NCBI RefSeq assembly: GCF_001429765.1
Contig: NZ_LMJB01000005.1
Span: forward strand, 892,668 to 956,667
Direction of reading: 5' to 3'
Length of the DNA: 64,000 bases
Source: Flavobacterium sp. Root901
GTDB taxonomy: Bacteria; Bacteroidota; Bacteroidia; Flavobacteriales; Flavobacteriaceae
The notes below the pieces were generated by a model, which did no database searches, had not been told where the DNA came from, and worked only from the letters and a program-made list of their open reading frames with translations. Positions 34,758 through 44,311 of the stretch are shown piece by piece; position 1 is the first letter of the stretch; each line of letters begins with the position of its first letter. The position numbers and the translations under genes are program-made.

Positions 34758-36608
34758 ATGTGTGGAATTGTTGGATATATCGGCCATAGAGAGGCCTATC
34801 CTATAGTTATCAAGGGCTTAAAGCGGCTTGAATACAGAGGATACGATAGTGCCGGCGTTATGTTGTATGATGACGAATCAGGTATCAAAGTTTGTAAAAC
34901 AAAAGGTAAAGTTTCAGATCTTGAAGCCAAATCACAGGAAGGTTTTACAATAAATGGAAATATTGGAATTGGGCACACCCGCTGGGCAACCCACGGTGTT
35001 CCAAATGACGTTAACTCACATCCTCATGTTTCTAATTCTGGAGATTTAGTAATTATCCATAACGGAATTATTGAGAATTATGCTCCTCTTAAAGAAGAGC
35101 TGATTAAAAGAGGCTACACTTTTAAATCTGATACAGATACAGAAGTTTTAGTAAACTTAATTGAAGAAGTTCAGAAAAAAGAAAATATAAAACTTGGAAA
35201 AGCAGTTCAGATTGCCTTAAACCAAGTTGTTGGTGCTTATGCAATTGCAGTTTTTGACAAGAAAAACCCAAATGAAATTGTCGCTGCAAGATTAGGAAGC
35301 CCGTTAGCAATTGGAGTAGGTGAAGGAGAATACTTCATTGCTTCTGATGCTTCTCCGTTTATTGAATATACTTCAAATGCAGTATATTTAGAAGATGGCG
35401 AAATGGCAAATATCAGACTGCATAAGCCTTTAAAAATCAGAAAAATTAAAGATGACTCTTTAGTAGATCCTTATATTCAGGAACTTCAAATGAATTTGGA
35501 GCAGATTGAAAAAGGTGGTTACGACCATTTCATGCTAAAGGAAATTTACGAACAGCCAAGTGTTATTAAAGATACCTACCGAGGAAGACTTCATGCAAAT
35601 GAAGGGATTGTTCAAATGGCTGGTGTTGAAGATAACATTGAAAAATTCTTAAATGCAAAACGTATTCTTATTGTGGCTTGTGGTACTTCATGGCACGCAG
35701 GTTTAGTGGCAGAATATATTTTTGAAGAGTTTACAAGAATTCCGGTTGAAGTAGAATATGCTTCTGAGTTTAGATACAGAAACCCAATTATCAATAAAGA
35801 CGATGTGGTAATTGCTATTTCTCAATCTGGGGAAACGGCAGATACTATGGCAGCTATTAAATTAGCCAAAGAAAATGGAGCTTTTGTTTTTGGAGTTTGT
35901 AACGTTGTTGGATCATCTATCTCAAGAGAAAGTCATGCAGGTGCTTATACACACGCAGGACCAGAAATTGGAGTAGCTTCAACTAAAGCATTTACTACGC
36001 AAATCACGGTTTTAACTATGATTGCTTTGAGATTAGGAAAAGCAAAAGGAACTTTGTCAAACCCTGATTTTCATGCTTACTTACAAGAATTAGAATTAAT
36101 TCCTGAAAAAGTTGCTGAAGCTTTAGAAACAAATGAAAGAGCAAAAGAAATTGCTGCGAAATTTAAAGATGCTCCAAACTGTCTTTATTTAGGCCGCGGA
36201 TATAATTTTCCAGTGGCATTAGAAGGAGCTTTAAAACTTAAAGAGATCTCTTATATCCACGCAGAAGGTTATCCAGCTGCAGAAATGAAACACGGTCCAA
36301 TTGCTTTAATTGATGAGCAGATGCCGGTTATTGTAATTGCACCGAAACAAGGTCATTATGATAAAATTGTAAGTAACATTCAGGAAATTAAATCAAGAAG
36401 TGGTAAAATTATCGCTGTCGTTACTAAAGGAGATACTCAGGTTCGTGAACTGGCAGATTATGTAATCGAAATTCCGGAAACTTCAGATGCATTATCGCCG
36501 CTTATTACTACAATTCCATTACAGTTGCTTTCATATTATATTGCAGTTATGAGAGGTTGTAATGTTGATCAGCCGCGTAACCTGGCAAAATCTGTTACGG
36601 TAGAGTAA
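34758..36608 (+). CDS. glmS: Glutamine--fructose-6-phosphate aminotransferase
   Basis: 616 residues. It makes glucosamine-6-phosphate from fructose-6-phosphate and glutamine, the first committed step to peptidoglycan and LPS amino sugars. The N-terminal glutaminase has Cys2 as nucleophile (MCGIVGYIG), then GYDSAG and HTRWATHG. Two SIS isomerase domains follow (VACGTSWHAG, SQSGETADT, EIGVASTKAFTTQ). The end PRNLAKSVTVE is typical. The stop is followed within 9 bases by the first copy of a 47-bp direct repeat that flanks the RHS island. Confidence 0.98.
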   Translation: MCGIVGYIGHREAYPIVIKGLKRLEYRGYDSAGVMLYDDESGIKVCKTKGKVSDLEAKSQEGFTINGNIGIGHTRWATHGVPNDVNSHPHVSNSGDLVIIHNGIIENYAPLKEELIKRGYTFKSDTDTEVLVNLIEEVQKKENIKLGKAVQIALNQVVGAYAIAVFDKKNPNEIVAARLGSPLAIGVGEGEYFIASDASPFIEYTSNAVYLEDGEMANIRLHKPLKIRKIKDDSLVDPYIQELQMNLEQIEKGGYDHFMLKEIYEQPSVIKDTYRGRLHANEGIVQMAGVEDNIEKFLNAKRILIVACGTSWHAGLVAEYIFEEFTRIPVEVEYASEFRYRNPIINKDDVVIAISQSGETADTMAAIKLAKENGAFVFGVCNVVGSSISRESHAGAYTHAGPEIGVASTKAFTTQITVLTMIALRLGKAKGTLSNPDFHAYLQELELIPEKVAEALETNERAKEIAAKFKDAPNCLYLGRGYNFPVALEGALKLKEISYIHAEGYPAAEMKHGPIALIDEQMPVIVIAPKQGHYDKIVSNIQEIKSRSGKIIAVVTKGDTQVRELADYVIEIPETSDALSPLITTIPLQLLSYYIAVMRGCNVDQPRNLAKSVTVE

Positions 36609-36616
36609 ATATTTTT

Positions 36617-36663
36617 AAAATATCAATAATGTTAAAAAAGCGAGATTTAGGTCTCGCTTTTTT
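36617..36663 (+). repeat. 47-bp direct repeat, left copy (contains terminator)
   Basis: This copy is identical to 47382-47428. It starts AAAATATCAATAATGTT and contains the terminator stem AAAAAAGCGAGA / TCTCGCTTTTTT (36634-36663). It begins nine bases after the glmS stop. Confidence 0.95.
36634..36663 (+). terminator. glmS terminator
   Basis: A 12-bp stem, AAAAAAGCGAGA / TCTCGCTTTTTT, with a 6-base loop and a T tract, 25 bases after the glmS stop. Confidence 0.85.
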
Positions 36664-36692
36664 ATGTTTAATAACTTTTTGTTAACATAAAA

Positions 36693-36724
36693 TTTGTAAG
36701 ATTTAAAATATAAACATATTTTTG
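36693..36724 (+). promoter_or_regulatory. Promoter of the RHS operon
   Basis: TTTG (36693-36696), a 20-base spacer, then TATTTTTG (36717-36724) is a full Bacteroidota promoter match, about 27 bases before the start at 36751. Confidence 0.65.
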
Positions 36725-36750
36725 TAGGAAATATTTTAAGTTTATTGTTT

Positions 36751-37197
36751 ATGAGAACAGGATTACTTTTTCTTTTACTTCATTTATGTTTTACTGGAAA
36801 TGCTCAAACTAAAATAACTTTTAGTTATGATAATGCAGGCAATCAAACAAACAGAACACTTTGTATTAATTGCTTATCAAAATCAGTGAAGCAGGTTAAA
36901 GAAATTGAAGCAGTTACCGAAAATGATTTAGAAAAATTCTTCCCTGAAGATGTTATCTCTTATTATCCAAATCCAGTAAAAGAAGAACTGTATCTACAAT
37001 GGCAGTTAACGGGAGATAATTATGTGATTTCCGCTCATGTTTATTCTATTACCGGACAGGTTTTAAGAACCTACGAAATAAGTAATAACACAAGTAATCT
37101 GAACATCCCTTTTCAGCAGTATCCAACAGGCGTCTATCTTGTTTTGCTTTCTTATAAAGATGGAGGAGAGAAGTCTATTAAAATCATTAAACAATAA
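36751..37197 (+). CDS. Small exported protein with YD-like motif and T9SS sorting domain
   Basis: About 148 residues from ATG 36751. A TTG two codons earlier is possible. The parts in order are a signal peptide (MRTGLLFLLLHLCFTGNAQ), a single YD-repeat-like motif (TFSYDNAGNQTNRTLC), a charged linker, and a type A T9SS sorting domain (YYPNPVKEELYLQWQ ... YPTGVYLVLLSYKDG ... IKIIKQ). The sorting domain makes up more than half of the protein. It lies six bases before the RHS giant, so the two are co-transcribed. The giant has no sorting domain, so this protein may be its surface partner (inference). Confidence 0.75.
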   Translation: MRTGLLFLLLHLCFTGNAQTKITFSYDNAGNQTNRTLCINCLSKSVKQVKEIEAVTENDLEKFFPEDVISYYPNPVKEELYLQWQLTGDNYVISAHVYSITGQVLRTYEISNNTSNLNIPFQQYPTGVYLVLLSYKDGGEKSIKIIKQ

Positions 37198-37203
37198 TTT
37201 GCT

Positions 37204-40200
37204 ATGAAGAAGTTTTATTTTACTCTTTCGTTTTTAATAATTGGTTTGTTTTCTTTTGGGCAGTCATCAGAAGTTGGTGTTACAGAGGGGGAATTATCAG
37301 TCTCTCTGTCAGGAGCAGCGACTTATACAGTTCCAATTGCAGTTCCAACTGGAATTAATGGTGTTGTGCCTCAAATTAGTTTAACATATAATAGTCAGTC
37401 TGGAAATGGCATTGCAGGTTACGGATGGAATGTATCAGGAATTTCAACCATTTCTAGAATCCCAGCTACCAAATTTCATGACGATGTTATTGATGCGGTT
37501 GATTTTAATGCTTTAGATCGATTTTCATTAGACGGTCAGCGCTTAATAGTAAAAAATGGAACTGATGGAGTTTATGGAGCTGATAAAACAATTTATGAGA
37601 CAGAAAGTTTTTCTAATATAAAAATAACGTCTTTTGGAGCACATCCTTTGGGTGTAAATTATGGTCCTGCTTATTTTTTAGTTGAATATCCGGATGGTTC
37701 CAAAGCTTATTATGGTTATTCTGCGGATTCTAGATCTGTAACAGATTGGGCAATTACATATTGGGAAAATCCTCAAGGAGTGCGAATAAGCTATAATTAT
37801 TCTGCATCAGATAATTCATTTAATAATGTATTAAATATAATATCTATAAAATATGGTAGTATTGCAACGGCAACACCTATAAATGAAATTAGATTTAAAT
37901 ATAATGATAGGAAACGAGCTGAACAGGCTTATATAGGCGGGCTTAGCATTATTAGAAATACAATTCTGAAAGAAATTAATGTTATTGGAAATGGATTAGG
38001 TTTTAGGAATTATGTTTTAGATCAAGAAACAACTTCTTTAAATTATCAACGTTTAAAATCTATTACAGAAAAAAGTGGTGATAATGCTAAAAGTTATAGT
38101 CCTACTACTTTTAGCTATGATGATACTACTAGTCCTACTCCCCTAAAAGCGAATATAGAAGCAACATTAGGATGGTCGGGAATAACTAACTTGAATACGG
38201 ATTATATTACTGGTGATTTTGATAATGATGGTAAAACAGATATTATCTTATATTCAAAAACAGTAGGATTAAAAGATAAATATACTTTGTTTTCAAATAT
38301 TGTGTCAGGAAGACTTAATACTGGACAACAAGATAATGTAGGAACTTTTGAAAATATTTTTCCCGCTGCTTTCTTAAGTTCAGATAATAAATTATTACCT
38401 CAAGGATGGGCTGTGTTAAAAAAAACAGATGAAAGTTGTATTATTTCACTACATGGATCTGGTTCTACTTCATCCACTACAAAACATTACGAAAAGAAAT
38501 ACAATTTTAGTAAAACAGTAACTAAAGCATCAAATTGGTCTTATTGTGATTCTAAAGACTATAAAGGAATAGTTTTAGAAAACATTCCTATCGATTATTA
38601 TAGTGGAGATTTTAATGGAGACGGACTTACAGATGTTATCGCAATTGAAAAAAGTTTTTATTACGATATGACGGTCTGTAATTTTGGAAACCGTACAACA
38701 GAATATCAAAGAACTTTATATCAAGGAGGAACAGTCCATTTTTTTAATTTAGACAGAAGGATTATATCTGACCAACCGGATAATATTGGAAATATTACTA
38801 TGAGTGTTGGTAATGGTACAAAAATCTATATAGCTGATTTTAATGGTGATGGAAAGTCTGATATTTATGTTTTTGAATCTGGTTTTATAAAAATATATGA
38901 TTTAGATAAAAATAATAAATTAACCTTACTATATAAAAATGAATTAACAGATTCTGGTATAGCTCTTGATCGACCAATTTTAGTGGGGGACTATAATGGA
39001 GATGGAAAAATTGATTTTGTTATACCTAACGAATTGAATAAAGATAATTGGAATTTTTATCTTAGTACAGGTACATCACTAAAAAAAATAAACTCAACTA
39101 TTGGGTTGCCTTATGAAAATGGAAATGTAGGCTATTATCAAGTTAAAAGTAGTGATGGAGTTGAAAGGTATCCCTATAGTTTAAAAGAAAGTACTTATAT
39201 AGCTAATGATTATAATGGAGATGGGAAAACAGATATTTTATATCAACAAAATTTAACAGCTGCGCAAGATGGTTTTTTTGGAAAAACAGGATCTCCGATA
39301 GTGACGAAATTGATTTTGTATGAAAATCAAATTGTGACAGATAAAGAAATTAAATTTTCTGCAATTGGAGCTCCAGAAGAGTTTGCAGGAATAGGCAGAA
39401 ACTCTATTCCAATTTTTACTAATCACAATCAGGTAAATCAAAATTTGGAGTACAGTGTAATTTATGATAACATGATTAAATCTTTTAAAAGTCCTAAAGA
39501 TAATCGTGAAGATGTGCTTTTAAAACGAATTACAAATGGAAATGGAATAAAAGAAACTATAACGTATAAATCTTTAAAACAAGACCCGTATGAACCTATT
39601 TATAGTCCAACAGCTCTAATAGAGACTTTTCCCAATACTGATATTGTAATTGCGCCGGGTTTTAAGATTGTTTCAATGCTGGAAAAACAGAGCGTAGCTG
39701 TTTATAAAAAACAACAGTACTCTTATTTAGGTGCGGTAACTAATGCAAACGGAATAGGTTTTCTAGGTTTTCGTTCTACATCTAAAACGAACTGGTATGA
39801 AAAGGATGAGCAGATTGTTACGACTCTTTCTTTAAATGATATTAATTTAAGAGGTATAAATGTCGAAAACTATACTGTTTTGGGATATTATAAACCATTA
39901 ATGCCAAACCCAAATGGAGCCATTATGGCAACTAATATCTTAAAAGAAAATAATTATACAATAACAACTTCTGATAATTTGGTTGCAACACAAAGCATTA
40001 TTTTAAAACCTAATACATGGATTAAGTCAGGAAGTACATTTACAGCAAAAATAAATGAAGATGGGAATGCTGGGAAATCTTTAAATACACCAACTAATTT
40101 TATAACAAAATCTTTACTGACTTATGAGAGTGAATTATTGTCGAATAAAGTGTTTAAGATTAAAAATATCAAAACTAAAGAATATAATAACCTGGAAGGT

Positions 40201-43200
40201 ACTAGTAGCGAAACGTCTATAAGTTATGATGCTTATAATAATCCTGTAAAAGCTACTACTTATTTAAAAGAATCTGGATCAACGGTACAAACAACAGTAG
40301 CAGATATTAAATATATTTCTCCTTCGGTTTCCCCTTATATAGTAGGCAGAGCTTCCGGTAAAACTCAAAGCATCACTATATCTGGTGATGTAATGACATC
40401 AGAAGAACAATATGTGTATACCAATAGTCTACTTACTCAGATTAAGAAAAAAGGGAACAATACCAATTATATTACAGAGGATAATATATTCGATGCATTT
40501 GGAAATATTACTAAAAAAACCATATCAGTACCTGGACTTGCATCAAGAATAACCAGTTATGTATATGATCCTTCAGGGCGATTTGTGATAAAAAGCACTA
40601 ATATAGAAGGACTCTCTACCGACTTTACATATAATTTGAGTAATGGAACATTGCTTTCAGAAACTAATCCTTACGGATTAAAGACAATTTACGAATACGA
40701 CAGCTGGTTAAAAAAGACTAAAACAATTGATTACTTGGGTAAAAATAAGATTTATACATATACTCGTAATGGAGAGAAGATAATTATCACAACTATTGCA
40801 GATGATGGTAGTAGTAGTGAAGAAACTTTTGATGATCTGGGCAGAAAAATAAAATTAGGAGGAAAGAACTTAAATGGCACTTTCGCTTATATAGATTATG
40901 GCTATGATATTTATAATCGTAATTATAAAATAAGTGAACCGTATGTTGGATTATCTGGGACACAATGGAATGAAACAAAGTATGATGAATATGGAAGAAC
41001 AATTCAGAATATTACATTTACAGGAAAAACTACAGATATTACCTTTTCAGGGCTTAGTACAACATCAAGCGATGGTGTAAAGTCAAAAACATACGTTAAA
41101 AATGCGATGGGGAATGTGATTTCAATGACAGACACTCCGGGAGGGACGATAAAATATACCTATTTTGCCAATGGTAATTTAAAGGATTCGGACTATGGAG
41201 GCGTAAAAACTACTATTTCACAAGATGGCTGGGGAAGAAAAACAAAGTTAATAGATTCTTCAGCTGGTACTTATAGCTATGAATGCAATGATCTGGGAGA
41301 AATCACAAAAGAAACAACTCCAAATGGAACAATAACTTATACACTCAATACGGAAGGGAAAATAATTGGAAAAACAGTATCAGGAACTAAGACCAACTCA
41401 AAAACAACATACACTTATGACTCTATATCTAAATTACTTTTAAGTAATAAGTTTGAAGATTTAAGTAATGGCACAAATACAATTACAAATAGTTATACCT
41501 ATGATACTTACAAACGTATTGTCAAAACAATTGAAACCACTCCTTATACAAGTTTTACAAAAGAGGTAACTTACGACGATTTTGGCAGAATCGATACAGA
41601 AACATCTACGGCAGTTGCTGGTGGAACAACAACTACCAAAACAATAAAAAACACATACAAAAATGGTTCTCCTTGGCAAATAATCGATAATAATACAAAC
41701 GTTGTACTTTGGCAGGCTAATGCTATTAATGCTAGAGGACAGCTTACAAGTGCACAAAATGGACCAACAGCTATTACTAATGCTTATGATACTTATGGTT
41801 TTGCGTCACAATATAAATTTGATAAAACTGCTAACTCAGCTAATATTCTAACATTAAATACAGTTTTTGATGTTAAACTTGGAAATCTGACAAGTCGTAC
41901 CAATAACTTAATGGGAACAAAAGAAAGTTTTAAATATGATAAGCAAGACCGTTTAATAGAGTTTACCAATGTTCAAGGATTGCAGGAAAAACAACTTTAT
42001 GACGATCAGGGAAGAATTACTGAAAACAATTTAGGGAAATACACTTATTCAAAAGATAAGCCTTATCAAAACTCAGATATAACACTTTCTTCGGAGGCAT
42101 CAACTTATTATACTACAAGGCCAACACAAACGATTACTTATAACGTGTTTAAAAGTCCTGTAGAAATAGAAGAAACGGGAATAGATAAAATAAGTTTTGA
42201 ATACACCGATAATAACAGCCGTACTGCCATGTTTTATGGAGGTTTACAGACAGATAAGCTGCAAAGACCTTTCCGTAAATATTATTCTGCCGATGGTACT
42301 ATGGAAGTTAAGCAAAATATGATAGCAGGCACTTTTGAGTTTATTACTTATATTGGAGGTGATGCATACAGTGCACCTATGGTAGTAAAAAGTAATGGGA
42401 CAACACAGAATTATTTATATTTACAACGAGATTATCAAGGGTCTATAATAGCTATAACTGATCAGACTGGAGCGATTGTAGAGAAAAGATCATTTGATGC
42501 ATGGGGAGCAATTATAAAAGTACAAGACGGTGCTGGTAATATTTTAAAGGGTCTTACAGTTCTTGACAGAGGTTATACAGGTCATGAACACTTGCAAAGC
42601 GTTGGATTAATAAACATGAACGGTCGTATTTATGATCCTAAACTGCATCGCTTTTTACAGCCTGATAATTTTGTGCAGGATCCGTTAAATACACAAAACT
42701 ATAACAGGTATGGTTATGTATTAAATAACCCGTTAAAATTTACAGATTATAGCGGAGAAAAATTTAAACTAAGTTTTAATGATATATTTGCCGGTCTCGA
42801 AATAATAGCCGGAACGGCATTGACCATATTTTCTGCAGGAACAGGCGCAGTTATAGGAGCTGGATTAATAGCTGCGGGTGTTGGGCATTTTGCAGCAGCT
42901 TACAGCGAATTTAAACAAACAGGAGACTGGGGAGCAGCCTCGAAAAATGCAGGTGTCTTTTTTAATATATCATTTGAAACCGATTTTGGTTATGATAGTT
43001 CTAAAGATAAACAAAATGGTGTTACACAAAATCAGCCAGTTGTTGAGCTTAAAAGTGATGGTGATGATTTTGATTTTAAGAAAGCAAATAATGTTGGAGA
43101 CACAAGACCATTAATAGTGCAATATAATGAAAAACTACGAGTGCCATATAATGAATATGATTCAACTGGCGCAGTAATTACAACAATGGGTACAGCTTTT

Positions 43201-43590
43201 GCAATAGGTGAATATAAAATGTTTAATAAAGAAACATGGTATAGTATAAAAAAATGGAAGACATATGGTCAGCATTTTAACGGTAATGGAGCTACAGGAG
43301 GAAAAGTAGCTTTAGCATCAAGAGTTTCAACTGGTTTTAAGATAGGCGGATATGGGCTAGGAACTTATAACGCTTGGTCAATAAATAATCAATATAATAA
43401 TGGAGAGTTAAATACGTCAGGCATGATAATGGAACAATCTTCCAATTTATATGCAACCTTTGGAGGAACTTATGGAGTGGCTTGGGGTATCGGCTGGGAA
43501 GGTGGAAGAGCAATAACAAAGACTACTTGGTATCAACAATGGAAAAATGATTATTGGTATAATTTTAGGGAAGAGCATTTTGGTTATTAA
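37204..43590 (+). CDS. Giant exported SpvB/FG-GAP/YD/RHS protein with variable C-terminal tip
   Basis: 2128 residues. A signal peptide (MKKFYFTLSFLIIGLFSFG) precedes an SpvB/TcdB-N-like domain (about 25-280; VPTGINGVVPQISLTYNSQS). Five FG-GAP/VCBS Ca-binding loops follow (DFDNDGKTD, DFNGDGLTD, DFNGDGKSD, DYNGDGKID, DYNGDGKTD, about 338-680). YD repeats run about 1010-1700 (YDAYNNPV, YDEYGRTIQN, YDDFGRIDTE, YDDQGRITEN). The RHS core (about 1738-1852) contains DYQGSIIAITDQTGAIVEKR, GRIYDPKLHRFLQPD and NRYGYVLNNPLKFTDYSGE. A tip of about 275 residues follows, with a hydrophobic helix (LTIFSAGTGAVIGAGLIAAG) and a Gly/Trp-rich end. RHS cores encapsulate C-terminal toxins in known families. The tip's activity is unrecognised; a small membrane protein follows. 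Confidence 0.88.
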   Translation: MKKFYFTLSFLIIGLFSFGQSSEVGVTEGELSVSLSGAATYTVPIAVPTGINGVVPQISLTYNSQSGNGIAGYGWNVSGISTISRIPATKFHDDVIDAVDFNALDRFSLDGQRLIVKNGTDGVYGADKTIYETESFSNIKITSFGAHPLGVNYGPAYFLVEYPDGSKAYYGYSADSRSVTDWAITYWENPQGVRISYNYSASDNSFNNVLNIISIKYGSIATATPINEIRFKYNDRKRAEQAYIGGLSIIRNTILKEINVIGNGLGFRNYVLDQETTSLNYQRLKSITEKSGDNAKSYSPTTFSYDDTTSPTPLKANIEATLGWSGITNLNTDYITGDFDNDGKTDIILYSKTVGLKDKYTLFSNIVSGRLNTGQQDNVGTFENIFPAAFLSSDNKLLPQGWAVLKKTDESCIISLHGSGSTSSTTKHYEKKYNFSKTVTKASNWSYCDSKDYKGIVLENIPIDYYSGDFNGDGLTDVIAIEKSFYYDMTVCNFGNRTTEYQRTLYQGGTVHFFNLDRRIISDQPDNIGNITMSVGNGTKIYIADFNGDGKSDIYVFESGFIKIYDLDKNNKLTLLYKNELTDSGIALDRPILVGDYNGDGKIDFVIPNELNKDNWNFYLSTGTSLKKINSTIGLPYENGNVGYYQVKSSDGVERYPYSLKESTYIANDYNGDGKTDILYQQNLTAAQDGFFGKTGSPIVTKLILYENQIVTDKEIKFSAIGAPEEFAGIGRNSIPIFTNHNQVNQNLEYSVIYDNMIKSFKSPKDNREDVLLKRITNGNGIKETITYKSLKQDPYEPIYSPTALIETFPNTDIVIAPGFKIVSMLEKQSVAVYKKQQYSYLGAVTNANGIGFLGFRSTSKTNWYEKDEQIVTTLSLNDINLRGINVENYTVLGYYKPLMPNPNGAIMATNILKENNYTITTSDNLVATQSIILKPNTWIKSGSTFTAKINEDGNAGKSLNTPTNFITKSLLTYESELLSNKVFKIKNIKTKEYNNLEGTSSETSISYDAYNNPVKATTYLKESGSTVQTTVADIKYISPSVSPYIVGRASGKTQSITISGDVMTSEEQYVYTNSLLTQIKKKGNNTNYITEDNIFDAFGNITKKTISVPGLASRITSYVYDPSGRFVIKSTNIEGLSTDFTYNLSNGTLLSETNPYGLKTIYEYDSWLKKTKTIDYLGKNKIYTYTRNGEKIIITTIADDGSSSEETFDDLGRKIKLGGKNLNGTFAYIDYGYDIYNRNYKISEPYVGLSGTQWNETKYDEYGRTIQNITFTGKTTDITFSGLSTTSSDGVKSKTYVKNAMGNVISMTDTPGGTIKYTYFANGNLKDSDYGGVKTTISQDGWGRKTKLIDSSAGTYSYECNDLGEITKETTPNGTITYTLNTEGKIIGKTVSGTKTNSKTTYTYDSISKLLLSNKFEDLSNGTNTITNSYTYDTYKRIVKTIETTPYTSFTKEVTYDDFGRIDTETSTAVAGGTTTTKTIKNTYKNGSPWQIIDNNTNVVLWQANAINARGQLTSAQNGPTAITNAYDTYGFASQYKFDKTANSANILTLNTVFDVKLGNLTSRTNNLMGTKESFKYDKQDRLIEFTNVQGLQEKQLYDDQGRITENNLGKYTYSKDKPYQNSDITLSSEASTYYTTRPTQTITYNVFKSPVEIEETGIDKISFEYTDNNSRTAMFYGGLQTDKLQRPFRKYYSADGTMEVKQNMIAGTFEFITYIGGDAYSAPMVVKSNGTTQNYLYLQRDYQGSIIAITDQTGAIVEKRSFDAWGAIIKVQDGAGNILKGLTVLDRGYTGHEHLQSVGLINMNGRIYDPKLHRFLQPDNFVQDPLNTQNYNRYGYVLNNPLKFTDYSGEKFKLSFNDIFAGLEIIAGTALTIFSAGTGAVIGAGLIAAGVGHFAAAYSEFKQTGDWGAASKNAGVFFNISFETDFGYDSSKDKQNGVTQNQPVVELKSDGDDFDFKKANNVGDTRPLIVQYNEKLRVPYNEYDSTGAVITTMGTAFAIGEYKMFNKETWYSIKKWKTYGQHFNGNGATGGKVALASRVSTGFKIGGYGLGTYNAWSINNQYNNGELNTSGMIMEQSSNLYATFGGTYGVAWGIGWEGGRAITKTTWYQQWKNDYWYNFREEHFGY

Positions 43591-43609
43591 TTTAAATGAA
43601 AAGAATCTT

Positions 43610-43993
43610 ATGGATGTCATATATTATTATTATTATTTATTTTATAAAAAGATAATTAAAGATAGTGAACCTCATTTATTAACAATAATTGCTTTAAGTG
43701 CTACAGAGGGTTTTTTTTTAAATATAATCTTAGAAATAATATTAATTTTTTATAAGTGTACACAAACCAATGGTATTATATGGATGGGTATTATCTGTCT
43801 AGCGAACTTATTTAATTATTTTTATTTTTATAAATCTAAAAGAGCCATAAAAATAGTCAAGGAAAAACCTAAGTTTTTTTCAAGTAACAAAATATCAATA
43901 TTGCTAACTTTTTTATTTTTTATTTTTTTTTCTGCGTCAATAATTTGGGGATCCATTTTAACAAAATTTCTTTTGAAAACTTATTGTAATTAG
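43610..43993 (+). CDS. Small membrane protein, candidate immunity to the RHS tip
   Basis: About 127 residues from ATG 43610 (MDVIYYYYYLFYKKI); the frame is open upstream into the RHS 3' end. Three to four hydrophobic helices are visible (LLTIIALSATEGFFLNIILE, IIWMGIICLANLFNYFYFY, ISILLTFLFFIFFSASIIWG). No family is recognised. Its place directly behind an RHS C-terminal tip, small size and membrane nature fit an immunity protein, possibly against a membrane-active toxin (inference). A decayed paralogue of its C-terminus occurs at 45435-45530 behind another RHS tip fragment, which supports a toxin/immunity pairing. Confidence 0.6.
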   Translation: MDVIYYYYYLFYKKIIKDSEPHLLTIIALSATEGFFLNIILEIILIFYKCTQTNGIIWMGIICLANLFNYFYFYKSKRAIKIVKEKPKFFSSNKISILLTFLFFIFFSASIIWGSILTKFLLKTYCN

Positions 43994-44068
43994 ATCTGTT
44001 GCTTCACGAATCCTTTCGTGTGATCGTATACAGATTAAAGTGTAAAATGTTAAAGATGAGTAAAAATA

Positions 44069-44076
44069 TAAATTTG
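44069..44076 (+). promoter_or_regulatory. -7-like element between immunity modules
   Basis: TAAATTTG fits TAnnTTTG. It could drive the second candidate immunity gene at 44312. It is 236 bases upstream, so the assignment is weak. Confidence 0.3.
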
Positions 44077-44112
44077 GGAATAAAACAGGAGTTATCTTCT
44101 AATAAAATATAA

Positions 44113-44304
44113 ATGTATTCAGATTGTGTTCACGAGCAAGATGCTCGCGCCAGCGGGGGATCTTCAGTTGGAACAACTTTATATTTTAGTCCGCAAGAAT
44201 TTACAAACCATATGAGTCATATAATGAATAATATAGGCCAATCTTTGTCAAAAGCATGGTATGTTCTTTCAATAATTCCACAAATAACACCATTTTATTA
44301 CTAA
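44113..44304 (+). pseudogene. Possible remnant of an RHS C-terminal tip
   Basis: A 63-codon frame whose first part runs through a GC-rich palindromic piece (CGAGCAAGATGCTCG at 44142-44156) unlike the surrounding AT-rich DNA. The rest reads FSPQEFTNHMSHIMNNIGQS then LSKAWYVLSIIPQITP and looks like the 3' end of a larger protein. Directly before a candidate immunity gene, it is best read as a displaced or truncated toxin tip. No family match is known to me. Confidence 0.35.
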
Positions 44305-44311
44305 ATTTGAT

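Noticed and set aside
36609..36750. Tn7-type transposon end downstream of glmS
   Set aside because: Position fits the Tn7 attachment site, but there are no tnsA-E genes, no Tn7-like end repeats and the duplication is 47 bases, not 5.
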